From the NCBI RefSeq assembly GCF_030150285.1, contig NZ_JASLGE010000020.1:62001-126000 (forward strand): a stretch of 64,000 bases of DNA, read 5' to 3'. Each line of letters starts with the position of its first letter. The first letter of the stretch is position 1. The translations under genes and the position numbers were made by a program. This stretch comes from Pseudomonas sp. GTDB lineage: Bacteria; Pseudomonadota; Gammaproteobacteria; Pseudomonadales; Pseudomonadaceae. A model generated the notes under the pieces. It searched no databases, was not told the DNA's origin, and saw nothing but the letters and a program-made list of their open reading frames with translations. Shown here in pieces: positions 51,844 through 61,424 of the stretch.

Positions 51844-53294
51844 GCCACCTCCTCCTGAAAGGAACTGCGCAGAATTTGCGCTTCACTGAGGTCGTTGCGC
51901 GGCAGGTCGGCCACCGCCTGACCGCCGCGAAACACGTAGATGTGGTCGCAGTGGTCCAGTTCTTCAAGTTCGGTGGTGTACCAGATAAACGTGCGCCCCC
52001 GGGCCGCCTCTTCTTTGATGATGGCGTACACCTCGCGCTTGGTACCCACGTCGACACCGCGCATCGGGTCGTCCATTAGAATCAGCTCACTGTCACTGCC
52101 CAAGGCACGGGCAAACAGGGCTTTCTGTTGGTTGCCACCGGAGAGCGAGAGGATCGGGTTGTTCATGTCGGGTGTGCGAATGCCCATGCGCTGTTGCCAC
52201 TTGGCCGCCATGGCCTGCTCGGCTTGCGGGTCGATCAAGGCACCTTGCTTGAGGGCCGCCAGGGAACTGATGGTGATGTTTTCGGCGATGGACCACAGGC
52301 TAAACACCCCATCGGTCTGCCGGTCGCCCGCCACCAGCGCCACCCTCTGACCTTTGGCCACCCGCTCGCGCAGCAACTGCACCAGCCATTGGCTTTGCCC
52401 CTGGCCCGCCAGCCCGGCCAAGCCGACAATTTCGCCGGGCCAGGCTGCGACTACCCGGTCGTTTTGCTGGCGCGCCGGGCGCTGTGAAACCCGCGGCGTG
52501 CCCGTGGCCCGCCGCGACACAAACACTTCATGCTCACTGTGGGGTTTGGCCATGGTGCCCATGGCTTCCACCAACGATGCGTGGTTAAAGGCACTGGCGG
52601 CGCGCACGTCCACCACACAGCCGTCGCTCATCACCGCGATGCGGTCACAGGTGGCGAGCATCTCGCCCAGAATATGACTGATCAGCACCACACAACCGCC
52701 ACTGGCCACGTAGCGACGCACGTGTTGCAGCAGTTGTTCGGCCACCCGCGCGTCCAGCGAAGACGTCGGTTCATCGAGAATCACCAGCGCCAGGTGTTCA
52801 TCAACACAGGTAAAAGCGCGGGCAATTTCGACCATCTGCCGCTGCCCGATCGGCAAGTCGGCCACCACTTCACCGGGGCTGATGCCATGCCCCGGGAAGA
52901 TGCTGTCCAGGCTCGCCACAATCAACGCACCGGCCTTGCGCCGCCAGCCAAAACCGCGCAGGCCGGGGCACATCAGCCGGGTGTTTTCAGCCACGCTCAG
53001 GTTGGGGCACAGCGACAACTCCTGAAACACGCAGCGGATACCGTGCTGGCGTGCCACCTGCACCGAGTAGCCACTGCGCACGTCCTGCCCGGCCATAAAC
53101 AGCTGGCCGTCATCGGCCCGCAAGGTCCCTGCCAGAATGTGCATCAGCGTCGATTTACCCGCGCCGTTATGCCCGATCAAGCCCAGGCACTCCCCGGCCT
53201 GGCATGTCAGGTTGACGTCATTTAATGCGCGCACGGCGCCAAAACGCTTGCCGACCCCTTTCAGGTCAACCAGCGCTGGTTGAGTCACAGTCAT
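51840..53294 (-). CDS. Sugar ABC transporter ATPase with two nucleotide-binding domains (RbsA/MglA type)
   Basis: 484 residues. First domain: Walker A GHNGAGKST (about residues 42-50), signature-like LPIGQRQMVEIARAF and Walker B LVILDEPTSSLD. Second domain: a degenerate Walker A (VGLAGLAGQGQS) and a good LSGGNQQKALFARAL with LILMDDPMRGVDVG. The second domain is thus likely non-hydrolytic, as in RbsA. Cytoplasmic, energises uptake of the sugar. Overlaps the first permease gene by four bases. Confidence 0.9.
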   Translation of the reverse strand: MTVTQPALVDLKGVGKRFGAVRALNDVNLTCQAGECLGLIGHNGAGKSTLMHILAGTLRADDGQLFMAGQDVRSGYSVQVARQHGIRCVFQELSLCPNLSVAENTRLMCPGLRGFGWRRKAGALIVASLDSIFPGHGISPGEVVADLPIGQRQMVEIARAFTCVDEHLALVILDEPTSSLDARVAEQLLQHVRRYVASGGCVVLISHILGEMLATCDRIAVMSDGCVVDVRAASAFNHASLVEAMGTMAKPHSEHEVFVSRRATGTPRVSQRPARQQNDRVVAAWPGEIVGLAGLAGQGQSQWLVQLLRERVAKGQRVALVAGDRQTDGVFSLWSIAENITISSLAALKQGALIDPQAEQAMAAKWQQRMGIRTPDMNNPILSLSGGNQQKALFARALGSDSELILMDDPMRGVDVGTKREVYAIIKEEAARGRTFIWYTTELEELDHCDHIYVFRGGQAVADLPRNDLSEAQILRSSFQEEVA

Positions 53295-53318
53295 GACACT
53301 CTCCTTGGCTGGCCGTGC

Positions 53319-54341
53319 TTACTTCGCTTTGGCTTCGGTCAGTTTGGCCACGTCATCGACGCTGTACACCTGGCTGACGATGCTGCCTTTCTCAAGGCCC
53401 TGAAGCGAGCTTTCCAGCGTGTCCTGGGTCACGCTCAGCGCGGGCGACAACAGGTCGTGAGGCATTTGCTTGCCGTCCAGCAACTGCTGGGCGACCCAAA
53501 AGGCCAAGCTGGCAATGCTCGGAGCGCTGGAGATCGAGAACGCCTGATAACCGTTGGCGTCTTTCTGTTTTTTCCAGAAGGCGAGTTCTTCTTCGCGGTT
53601 ACCAAACACGATCACCGGCAACGGCCGCCCGGCGGTCTGGAACGCTTGCGCTACGCCAAAGCCATCATCGCCCTGAGTGACCACCGCATCGATTTTCGGC
53701 AGCCCCGGCAAGATCCCGGCCACGGCTTTTTGCGCCACCGTTTGCGACCAGTTGCCGTTGACCGAGCCAACGATTTTCAGGTTCGGGTACTTCTTCGTCC
53801 CTTCCACCACACCGGCATGAATCAGCTCATCCACCGACACCCCGGCCAGGCCGCGCACTTGCAGCACATTGGCCCCCTCAGGGAAGCGCTTGGCCAGGTA
53901 ATCCATACCGTCCAGGCCGCTTTGCTTGAAGTCCATCGAGATGCGGTACGCGCACGGTTCAGTCACCACGCCGTCGAACGACACCACAATAATGCCGGCA
54001 TCACAGGCCTGCTTAACGGCACCGTTCAGCGCCGTGGGCGACGCCGCGTTGATCACAATCGCGTCATAGCCCTGAAGGATCAGGTTCTGAATTTGTGCGG
54101 CCTGCTCGGTGGCCTGGTTTTCGCCCGTGGTGAACGAGTCGGCACCTTTAATGGTGCCCGCCTTGACGGCGTGGTCCGTGGTCTGCTGCCAGCTGCTCAG
54201 CATGCTTTGGCGCCAGGAGTTACCGGCGTAGTTATTGGACAGGGCAATGGTTTTATCAGCCGTGTCGGCCTGGGCGTGCATAAAGGGGGTAAGCAGCAAT
54301 GCAGAAGACAGCAAAGCGCAACGCAGCGTGAGACGTTCCAT
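53319..54341 (-). CDS. Periplasmic sugar-binding protein, CUT2 type
   Basis: 340 residues. Signal peptide MERLTLRCALLSSALLLTPFMHAQA, then a Peripla_BP_4-like two-lobed protein (IALSNNYAGNSWRQSML, GYDAIVINAASPTALNGAV, VVSFDGVV, and a late AVVTQGDDGFGVAQAF). The ligand is not evident from the sequence. It is the first gene of the leftward operon that ends with SMP-30, and it faces the histidine kinase gene across 270 bp, in which the promoters and the regulator's binding site must lie. Confidence 0.9.
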   Translation of the reverse strand: MERLTLRCALLSSALLLTPFMHAQADTADKTIALSNNYAGNSWRQSMLSSWQQTTDHAVKAGTIKGADSFTTGENQATEQAAQIQNLILQGYDAIVINAASPTALNGAVKQACDAGIIVVSFDGVVTEPCAYRISMDFKQSGLDGMDYLAKRFPEGANVLQVRGLAGVSVDELIHAGVVEGTKKYPNLKIVGSVNGNWSQTVAQKAVAGILPGLPKIDAVVTQGDDGFGVAQAFQTAGRPLPVIVFGNREEELAFWKKQKDANGYQAFSISSAPSIASLAFWVAQQLLDGKQMPHDLLSPALSVTQDTLESSLQGLEKGSIVSQVYSVDDVAKLTEAKAK

Positions 54342-54611
54342 GGCAAAACCCTTTTTATTATTGTGGGCATCGGCCGCCGAATGATTCGGTCGTACCTGTA
54401 ACTGAACTACGCCATCAGTCTGCTTGGGCCGGGGGGCTGCTGTCTGGGGCGTTAGTGCACACTTGATACCCTTTACTCGCAAATAACCTGCGGGATCCCG
54501 CAAAAGAAACGCGCATCCGTGCAGCATTCAGCATGCGGCGGCGGCCCCACTTTGGGTCATACTGGCCCCTCGGCACCGCCAGCGGGCGGGCCTCTGGATG
54601 GATCGCAGGCC

Positions 54612-55886
54612 ATGACACAACGAATCCCCCTCGCCGCTGAACACGTGCTGCACCACTTTTTGGGCATTTCCCGAGCCTTGGCCGGGCGTCTGGATTTTCA
54701 ATCCATGATTGAAGCGGTGTCCGAAGAAATCCGCTTTATCCTGCCCCACGATCACCTCGATGTGAGCCTGCTGCTGGACGACCACAGTCACTTGTCTGCC
54801 TACGAAACCGGTGTGCACACGTCGTGGAGCGACTTTGCGATCCACCCGCTGGAAATCGCCCGCAGCCCGATCCGCACGCTGCTGTTGGGGCAAGCGCCGT
54901 ACATCCTCAGTGACGACGCCATGAACGATGAGCGCTTTCAGTTCCCCGGCGCTCTGAACCACCCGATTTTCGACGCAAACTTGCGCAGCCGCCTGCACGT
55001 GCCCTTGCGCGCCCGGGGTGAAGTCATCGGTGCGCTGAGTTGCTCTACCCACGCGGCGCACTTCTACACCCTGGACGACGTGCGCCACACCCAGCACGTG
55101 GCCGACCTGCTGGCCTCCTACCTGTACGCCCTGAACCAGACCGAACAGGCCAAGCAATTGGCAATTGCCGAGGCGCAAATCCGTGCCCGCGAAGAAGGCC
55201 TGCGCCTGGGGGTGTTGCGCCTGACCGAAGAGCTGGAAAACGAGCGTCAGCGCATCGGCATGGACCTGCACGACCAGACGCTGGCCGACATGACCCGCCT
55301 GCACCGGCGCATTGCGCGCCTGCAATTGCTCGACAGCATCGCGCCCGCCGAACTGGCCCCGGTGGGGCTGGCCTTGCAGGAAAGCATGCAGGAGTTGCGC
55401 TTGATCATCGACGCTGTCAAACCGACCATTTTGCAGTTGTTCGGGTTTGTCGAGGGGCTGGAAGACCTGCTGCTACGCAGCGTGCGCAACAGCGGCCTGA
55501 GCATTGTCACCCAACTGCGCGACTACACCGACGGGCTGGCCAACGACTTGGCCGAACCGCAAAAAATTGCCCTGTTCCGGATCATTCAAGAAGCCGTGAA
55601 CAACGCCATCAAACACGCCGCGCCGCACGCAATCATTGTCGAAATTACCGCCACCATCAGCCATTTACGGTTGACCATTCTCGATGATGGTCCGGGGCTG
55701 GACACCGCTGGCCGCCCGGACACCGGCGGCCTGAAAAACATGCACGTGCGTGCGCAACTGCTCGGTGCCCAGGTGCAAATCGACAAAGGCCCGGACGGCA
55801 AAGGCACCTGCGTGCAAATCAGCCTGCCGCTGCCCGCGCACCCGTATACCGCACAAGGAACATTCGATGCATATTCTGCTGATTGA
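54612..55886 (+). CDS. Cytoplasmic sensor histidine kinase with GAF domain
   Basis: 424 residues. No membrane segments: a GAF domain (about residues 20-185, with FIGDHDHLDVSLLLDD-like strands), a coiled linker, a HisKA_3 dimerisation region with the phospho-acceptor His in GMDLHDQTLADMTRL (about residue 220) and a HATPase C-domain (N box EAVNNAIKHA, later DDGPGLDTAGRPDTGGLKNM). It belongs to the NarL-type kinase group, so its partner is the response regulator encoded just downstream, with a 20-bp overlap. A soluble sensor fits perception of an internal metabolite of the transported sugar. Confidence 0.88.
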   Translation: MTQRIPLAAEHVLHHFLGISRALAGRLDFQSMIEAVSEEIRFILPHDHLDVSLLLDDHSHLSAYETGVHTSWSDFAIHPLEIARSPIRTLLLGQAPYILSDDAMNDERFQFPGALNHPIFDANLRSRLHVPLRARGEVIGALSCSTHAAHFYTLDDVRHTQHVADLLASYLYALNQTEQAKQLAIAEAQIRAREEGLRLGVLRLTEELENERQRIGMDLHDQTLADMTRLHRRIARLQLLDSIAPAELAPVGLALQESMQELRLIIDAVKPTILQLFGFVEGLEDLLLRSVRNSGLSIVTQLRDYTDGLANDLAEPQKIALFRIIQEAVNNAIKHAAPHAIIVEITATISHLRLTILDDGPGLDTAGRPDTGGLKNMHVRAQLLGAQVQIDKGPDGKGTCVQISLPLPAHPYTAQGTFDAYSAD

Positions 55887-56610
55887 AGACGACCCGGTGC
55901 ACCGCGCCTTTTTCAAGGAGGTGATCGAAGGTGCCCTCCCGGAATGCGAGCGCCTGTACGAAGCCGAAGACGGGCTGGCCGGCGAGCGACTGGCCCAGGA
56001 ATTTGCCATCACCTCGGTGGTCATGGACTTGCAGATGCCCCGCCGTACTGGGGTTGAAGCGGCACGGGCGATTTGGCGCGAGCGCCCGCACACCTCAATC
56101 ATGTTTTGGTCCAACTACGCCGACGAAGCCTACGTACGCGGGATATCACGCATCGTTCCAGAGGGCGCAGCCTACGGGTACATCCTCAAGACCGCCTCGG
56201 AAGACCGCCTGCGGCTGGCCTTGCGCAGCCTGTTTATCGAGCAGCAATGCGTGATCGACCGGGAAGTGCGCGGGGTGCAGCAAAAAAGCCAGAACCAGTT
56301 ACTGGGGCTGACTGACACCGAGTATGAGGTGCTGCAAGACATTGCGCTGGGGCTGACGGATCGCATCATCGCGCAACGTCGCAACCTGTCATTGCGCAGC
56401 GTGCAAAACCGCTTGCAGCAGCTCTACGAAAAACTGGGGGTACGCCAGCCCACGGATGACGGCGACAGCGCCCCGGCGTTTAACCTGCGGGCCCGCGCGG
56501 TGAACGTAGCGCTGCTGCGCAAGTTGCTCAACCGCACCGCCCTGGAACAGGCTGAAATCGAATTACAGGAATGGCTCAAGGACCCGCGCTTCAACTACCC
56601 ACGCCAATAA
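55867..56610 (+). CDS. LuxR/NarL-type response regulator
   Basis: 247 residues. Receiver domain with acidic pair in MHILLIEDDPVHR, phospho-acceptor Asp in VVMDLQMPRR (about residue 56) and the switch Lys in YILKTASEDRL. A LuxR-type HTH (LTDTEYEVLQDIALGLTDRIIAQRRNLSLRSVQNRLQQLYEKLG, quoted in part) follows at about residues 148-195, then an atypical C-terminal extension of about 55 residues ending DPRFNYPRQ. It overlaps the kinase gene by 20 bases and, by position, is the likely activator of the divergent sugar-uptake operon. Confidence 0.88.
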   Translation: MHILLIEDDPVHRAFFKEVIEGALPECERLYEAEDGLAGERLAQEFAITSVVMDLQMPRRTGVEAARAIWRERPHTSIMFWSNYADEAYVRGISRIVPEGAAYGYILKTASEDRLRLALRSLFIEQQCVIDREVRGVQQKSQNQLLGLTDTEYEVLQDIALGLTDRIIAQRRNLSLRSVQNRLQQLYEKLGVRQPTDDGDSAPAFNLRARAVNVALLRKLLNRTALEQAEIELQEWLKDPRFNYPRQ

Positions 56611-56817
56611 CCCCCAAGCGGGCTATCGCCTCAACTGGCGGATGTCGCGCGGGCAGCGGGTAATGGGGTGGGATGGCGGGTAACGCCCTTTCACCGCCTG
56701 GAGCGTCAACACCTTTAACCCCAAAAAGTCCAGGGCCAAAAATCTGGGGCAATCCTGCCCTCTTCTGTTGTGTGCCAGATTTATGACCTCAGTCATAATT
56801 CTTATAGAGCAAGCCCA

Positions 56818-59613
56818 TTATCTAAGCCCCAGAAATCTCATAGCCCTGTGCTTTAGAGGCTCTTGCTGTCTCATGCCCTCAAATGCGCGGCGCACCAACT
56901 GTTTTAATTCATCTGGAAGTTGCGTCACGCGTTCCTGCTGCTGCTGTCGTGACCCATTATGTCCCACAAGAGATACATCAAGCATCTTGGTGGCCGGATT
57001 CCGAATAAAACTTATCTGTTCTTTAGGCAGTAAAATATTGGGGCCATTCAACTGTGCAGATTTGAAATTGAATTCAATCTCATGCGTGCGGCTATCAACG
57101 TGGATAAAAAACCCCAGCCAATCAGCCGAAACAGTCTGCGTTTCTTTCCATATACCATAAGCATCCTCGGTCGTGCTGAGCGCGACCTCCTTACCCTCTA
57201 GATAAAAAGCGGCGCGACCGTGATCTATATTACGCAACTTACTATTAGTATAAGGCGATAAATTCCCTTCAGCCAAATGCCGGTCTTTACTGAACCACTG
57301 CTTTTTTAAAGCGCTCATTACCCAAGGCACTTGCCCGGTTATGCCGTGATGCTCATTTCGATGAGTGGCCGGAATCAAGTAAATCTTATGTGTTCTCGTA
57401 TCAATCATTCCGGAAAATGGATTACCTGGAGTCGCATACTTCCAATTATGCCTAGCCTGTTTTGACAAACCAAGTTCAGTCGGCGGGTTATTAGCCCATA
57501 ACCGTGCGGCACCTTCTGCTCGAGAATCCTTATAAAGTTCCAGTGCTTCAACTGCCTGCTGTTCTTTGAGCCTCTCCCAAGGCGTGCCAAACACTGCACC
57601 ACCTGTCATGGGGGGTAAAAAACCGGCCGTGGCATTGCGGTAGAATTTTTCCTGCTGCGGGTCTTCACCTGCATACCCAGTGAAGTCTCTAAGCGTTAAT
57701 GGATTATTCCGCACCATCCTGAATAGATTGAACCCATCCACATCCCCTGCCGGATCCGGATTCAACCACCGGCACAACCACGGCGCGTAATAGCGGAACC
57801 CATAGTAATAAAGCCCCGTGGCATCACGCTCCTTGCCGGAATAGCGCACGGTTTTATCATTCGCCTCGGTGTCACTGTTTGCCGCCCACCACGCCGTGTT
57901 ACCGAACGGTGTGTAGCCTTCTTCTGTGAGCAGCGCGGCGTGTGCGTCCAGCTCCAGGGTGCTGGAGCCCAGGTGGTCGGTCAGGCTATAGCGCCATTGA
58001 TCGGCCCGCAGGCCGCGCTCCCAATGCAGTAGCCGCACGCCATGTGCGGTGATGACATGCAGGGTTTGGCCACCGGCCACGGCGCTGTCGCAGCGGATTT
58101 CCAACCCCGGCAAATAGCGCACATCCGCGTGATGCTCCACGTTCGCCGCCTGGCTAACCCGCAGTTTTCGTACGCGCTGGCCGTCACTGTCATACAGGTA
58201 GTGTTCGCTGTCGTGGGCGGCAGTGCTGCGTTGCACCGGGCTGACCTGTTGCAGTTGGTTACGCAGACTCCAGGTCAACCCTTGCCCCGGTTGCAGGGCG
58301 CGCAAGTTGCCGTTGTGATCAAACCCGGCGGCAATTTCAGGCTCGCCCGGTATTTCACCGTTGCGGGCTTCAAGGCTGCGGTTGCTGTGGCGGGCGGTGG
58401 CCATGCGCAAGGTCCAGGCCTGGCCGCCCCTGTGCTGCAACTGCTGCAAATTGCCCGCGCTGTCGTAGCGGTAGGTCTCGTGGTAATTGACCAGGTTGTT
58501 GGCGTCTGGCGTCGCGGGCAGGCCAGGGCCGTAGGTGACGCTGGCGACTTCGCGGCCGGTGGCGGCAATCAGTTGATACAGGGTGTCGTAGGTGTAAGTG
58601 CTGGTGGGGTCAGTGCGCTGGTTACGAAAAAAACGGGTCGGCTTGGACCTGTCGTCGATCTGCACCACATTGCCCACCGGGTCGTAGCGGTAGTGCAGGT
58701 CTTGCAACAGCGTGTTGTCAGCTGTATGGGCACTGCGCCGTGACAGACGCCCCGTTGCCGGCTCGTAGGTATTGCGGCTGATCACGCCATTCCCGGCGGT
58801 TTGTGCCACTAGTTGGCCAGATGCGTCATACACACAGCGTTGCAATATGGTGTAAGGCTGGGTGCCCGGCTGCTCCACGTGGCTGAGGCTCAGTTGCCCC
58901 GCGATATCATGACGCCAGCGCTGCTGATTGCCCAGGGCATCGGTCTGTTGGAGCCTGCCGCCGAGGGCATCGTACTGCCAGGCAGTCAGAAAGCGCTGTT
59001 CTTCCAGTGCTGCACTCGGCCAGTCAGGGGGCGACAAATCGTTCAGAAACTGGCGGCTTTGTTCCAGTATTTGCCCGGCCAGTGAGTAAGACGGCATCAA
59101 TAGACGGCCCGCACTGTCATCGTGCCGTATCCGTTGCCCGCAACGGTTATGGGCGTGATCGTCGGCGCTATTGCCGCCGTAGAACAGACGTTCGCGGCAC
59201 TGTTCAACGTCGCCATCGCCCCGCTCAAACATCGCCGTTGGCCGCAGCAACGCGTCGTACTCAATGCGAGTGCGGGTCAAGCGGCTGTCCCACAGCGTCA
59301 GCGCTTGCGCGGCGTCGCCCTGCAACTGCACGCGCCACCCGGCATCGACACTGTCGGTGGCCAGCACCTGACCACCCAGTGCGTAAATAGCCGACTGGTT
59401 AGGTGGCGTCGAAGCATCGTCCTGCCACAACGCGAACAAACGCGGGTCCCATTGCCCAGCGGAGCGCCCAGCCGCGTCGTAGCACTGGCGCGTCACCTGC
59501 ACCTGCGCGGTGTGTTGCGCCTCGCGCCGGTAAAAAGCCACCGTGCGCACGGGTAAACCACGCGGGTCAATCACACTGAGGCCGGGCGTGTGTCGATGGG
59601 TAGACAGGTCCAT
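56818..59613 (-). CDS. RHS repeat protein, TccC-like, with variable C-terminal tail
   Basis: 931 residues. The N-terminal opening (LSVIDPRGLPVRTVAFYRRE) and the many YD repeats are those of TccC-type components of insecticidal Tc toxins. The RHS core ends with RYSGKERDATGLYYYGFRYYAP (quoted in part), LCRWLNPDPAGDVDGFNLF and MVRNNPLTLRDFTG at about residue 646, where such proteins are cut to release the cargo. The remaining 285 residues (56818-57675) are different in base composition (clearly AT-richer) and form an unrecognised domain with a HRNEHHG motif and a central GRAAFYLEGKEVALST. No TcA/TcB genes are adjacent, and no immunity gene follows. Confidence 0.88.
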   Translation of the reverse strand: MDLSTHRHTPGLSVIDPRGLPVRTVAFYRREAQHTAQVQVTRQCYDAAGRSAGQWDPRLFALWQDDASTPPNQSAIYALGGQVLATDSVDAGWRVQLQGDAAQALTLWDSRLTRTRIEYDALLRPTAMFERGDGDVEQCRERLFYGGNSADDHAHNRCGQRIRHDDSAGRLLMPSYSLAGQILEQSRQFLNDLSPPDWPSAALEEQRFLTAWQYDALGGRLQQTDALGNQQRWRHDIAGQLSLSHVEQPGTQPYTILQRCVYDASGQLVAQTAGNGVISRNTYEPATGRLSRRSAHTADNTLLQDLHYRYDPVGNVVQIDDRSKPTRFFRNQRTDPTSTYTYDTLYQLIAATGREVASVTYGPGLPATPDANNLVNYHETYRYDSAGNLQQLQHRGGQAWTLRMATARHSNRSLEARNGEIPGEPEIAAGFDHNGNLRALQPGQGLTWSLRNQLQQVSPVQRSTAAHDSEHYLYDSDGQRVRKLRVSQAANVEHHADVRYLPGLEIRCDSAVAGGQTLHVITAHGVRLLHWERGLRADQWRYSLTDHLGSSTLELDAHAALLTEEGYTPFGNTAWWAANSDTEANDKTVRYSGKERDATGLYYYGFRYYAPWLCRWLNPDPAGDVDGFNLFRMVRNNPLTLRDFTGYAGEDPQQEKFYRNATAGFLPPMTGGAVFGTPWERLKEQQAVEALELYKDSRAEGAARLWANNPPTELGLSKQARHNWKYATPGNPFSGMIDTRTHKIYLIPATHRNEHHGITGQVPWVMSALKKQWFSKDRHLAEGNLSPYTNSKLRNIDHGRAAFYLEGKEVALSTTEDAYGIWKETQTVSADWLGFFIHVDSRTHEIEFNFKSAQLNGPNILLPKEQISFIRNPATKMLDVSLVGHNGSRQQQQERVTQLPDELKQLVRRAFEGMRQQEPLKHRAMRFLGLR

Positions 59614-60008
59614 AACAGCCTCAGTGGTGACACCATTCAGATCGTAAGTTAAGTGTATTCGCGAGTAGGCATTTTTCCAGTACTGATGAGAGATTCTGCC
59701 AACCGGTCAGGCCCCTGAGTCAATCGCGCAACCCGCTTGTAATGGGCCAATAATGGCTTGCGAGGTACTTATATATCGTCCGTTATATTCAACCAGATCT
59801 CGCACTATAAAAATACTTACAAAACCCATTCTAAAAAACAGGCAACCCCACAAGCAAAGCAATAATCCCATGCTATAAAAAGACCTTATCATCGACATTA
59901 AAACTTACGAATACCGCAGAATTTAATGTTGTTTTAAACCCTCAAAAGGCGCAACTTTAACGGGCAGCAAACAACCCATTAGCGTTCAACCAAAAGGAAA
60001 TATTCAAT
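59614..60008. other. AT-rich region between the RHS and small-gene loci
   Basis: About 395 bp, AT-rich. It contains one possible small hydrophobic open frame (below) and the presumed promoters of both flanking genes. Confidence 0.4.
59707..59898 (-). CDS. Possible small membrane protein
   Basis: 63 residues with a hydrophobic segment (MGLLLCLWGCLFFRMGFVSIFIV) followed by a polar tail. Located in an AT-rich gap upstream of the RHS gene and on its strand. No clear ribosome site and no family recognised; chance is possible. Confidence 0.3.
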   Translation of the reverse strand: MSMIRSFYSMGLLLCLWGCLFFRMGFVSIFIVRDLVEYNGRYISTSQAIIGPLQAGCAIDSGA

Positions 60009-60320
60009 ATGGATATTGAAAACAAAAGCTGGGCAGCACAGATCAACCGCATGCCTGGCGATGAGTTTTTCCGGGTCGATGGCGTTATTACGCTACCGAA
60101 CTCAGGGTTCCAAACCACACTGACTGTCAGTAAAATCCAGGACAAATCGTTCAACTTACGGCTTGATCTGGAAGTGCAGCCAGGCTGCTGGGATTTACCT
60201 GTCGCCTCTGACCACAAAGTCAGTTATAAACAGTACGGCCCTTCCAGTGTCAACGGCGTGACCATTATGTATAACGGCCGCGTACTGTACTCAATTGATG
60301 AAGTATTAATCACTCATTAA
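60009..60320 (+). CDS. Hypothetical 103-residue protein
   Basis: A small, soluble-looking, beta-rich protein (FRVDGVITLPNSGFQTTLTV, LRLDLEVQPGCWDLP, SVNGVTIMYNGRVLYSI). AAGGAAA precedes the ATG and a strong terminator follows 16 bp after the stop, so it looks like a real single-gene transcript. No family is recognised. It faces away from the RHS gene, so it is not in the usual position of an immunity gene. Confidence 0.6.
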   Translation: MDIENKSWAAQINRMPGDEFFRVDGVITLPNSGFQTTLTVSKIQDKSFNLRLDLEVQPGCWDLPVASDHKVSYKQYGPSSVNGVTIMYNGRVLYSIDEVLITH

Positions 60321-60336
60321 TGGCATTAACATAAAT

Positions 60337-60376
60337 CCGTTGCCCGTCAGTTTAACTGTCGGGTAACGGCCTTTTT
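60337..60376 (+). terminator. Terminator of the 103-residue gene
   Basis: CCGTTGCCCG (60337-60346) pairs with CGGGTAACGG (60360-60369), one G-U pair, followed by CCTTTTTAATT. It may also end the leftward LysR gene. Confidence 0.8.
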
Positions 60377-60403
60377 AATTTCCAGAACCTGCTGGCGAGT
60401 TCA

Positions 60404-61297
60404 TTAAAAACGCTGATCAAGGCGTTCATCGATCAAGCTCTCAAACATGGCTTGGGCTGCGGCGGACAATTCATGGCCCGGTTTGGTCAATACGCCCATG
60501 GCTCGCTCCACCACCGGCTCGTGCAGGGTGATACAGCACGCACCCAATTCACGCATCTGCTCGGCGCACAGGGCTGGCACCACACTCACGCCCAAGCCAC
60601 TGGCAACCATGCGGCCCACCGTCGCCAACTGATGGCTCTCGAAGGCCACCGGCAATTTCATCTGTTGCGCCTGCAAGTGCTCTTCCAGCAATACCCGAAC
60701 CGCAGAGGGCCGCTGCAACGTAATAAAGGGTTGTTCGAGCAATGTCTTCCAGTCAATCACCGCACGCCCGGCCAAGGCTGAATCGCTGGGCACCACGGCA
60801 ACAAAACGGTCGAGGTACAACCGGGTGAAATTCAGCCCGTCACCGGTGGCAGGCTCGAAGGCCACGCCCAACTCGACCTGGCGGTCACGGACCATTTCCA
60901 GTACGTGTTCATTCAGTACGTCATTGACCGTGACGTTGACCCTGGGGTAGCGCCCGCGAAAATGTTTCAAAATCAACGGCAACAAGTTGCCTGCAAAAGA
61001 CGGTATGGCCGCCACGGTCACACGGCCACGCTGCAAGGTGAAGCGCTGGCGCAACTCGTCCTCGGCGTTGTCCCAGTCGGCAATCAGTCGGCGCGCCAAA
61101 GGCAGCAAGGCTTCGCCCTCGGGCGTCAGGGCGACATTACGGGTATTACGGCTGAACAAACGGCCGCCAAGGCCCTCCTCCAACGCTTTGATGGTCAGGC
61201 TCAGGGCTGATTGCGACAAGTGCAAGCGCTCGCAGGCCACCGCAAAGCTCAGGCTTTGGGCCACGGCGAGAAAGGCACGGATCTGTTTCACCGTCAT
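60404..61297 (-). CDS. LysR-type regulator next to scoAB
   Basis: 297 residues. HTH at residues 1-60 (MTVKQIRAFLAVAQSLSFAV, then LHLSQSALSLTIKALEEGLGG), effector domain from about residue 90 (GRVTVAAIPSFAGNLLPLIL). The gene is divergent from scoA across 127 bp of AT-rich DNA rich in TTAAT and ATTAA half-sites, an arrangement commonly seen for 3-oxoacid CoA-transferase operons of Pseudomonas, so it probably controls them. Ligand unknown, presumably an acetoacetate-related compound. Confidence 0.88.
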   Translation of the reverse strand: MTVKQIRAFLAVAQSLSFAVACERLHLSQSALSLTIKALEEGLGGRLFSRNTRNVALTPEGEALLPLARRLIADWDNAEDELRQRFTLQRGRVTVAAIPSFAGNLLPLILKHFRGRYPRVNVTVNDVLNEHVLEMVRDRQVELGVAFEPATGDGLNFTRLYLDRFVAVVPSDSALAGRAVIDWKTLLEQPFITLQRPSAVRVLLEEHLQAQQMKLPVAFESHQLATVGRMVASGLGVSVVPALCAEQMRELGACCITLHEPVVERAMGVLTKPGHELSAAAQAMFESLIDERLDQRF

Positions 61298-61424
61298 CGG
61301 GGTATCGCCTTATTGTTTGGTTTTATCAATTAATCAATCTTAAAAATTAACTTAACAAATTAATCACGCGGAGTAACACTCGCGTAACGATTTATCACCG
61401 CCCACTAATAACAACGAGGTGCAT

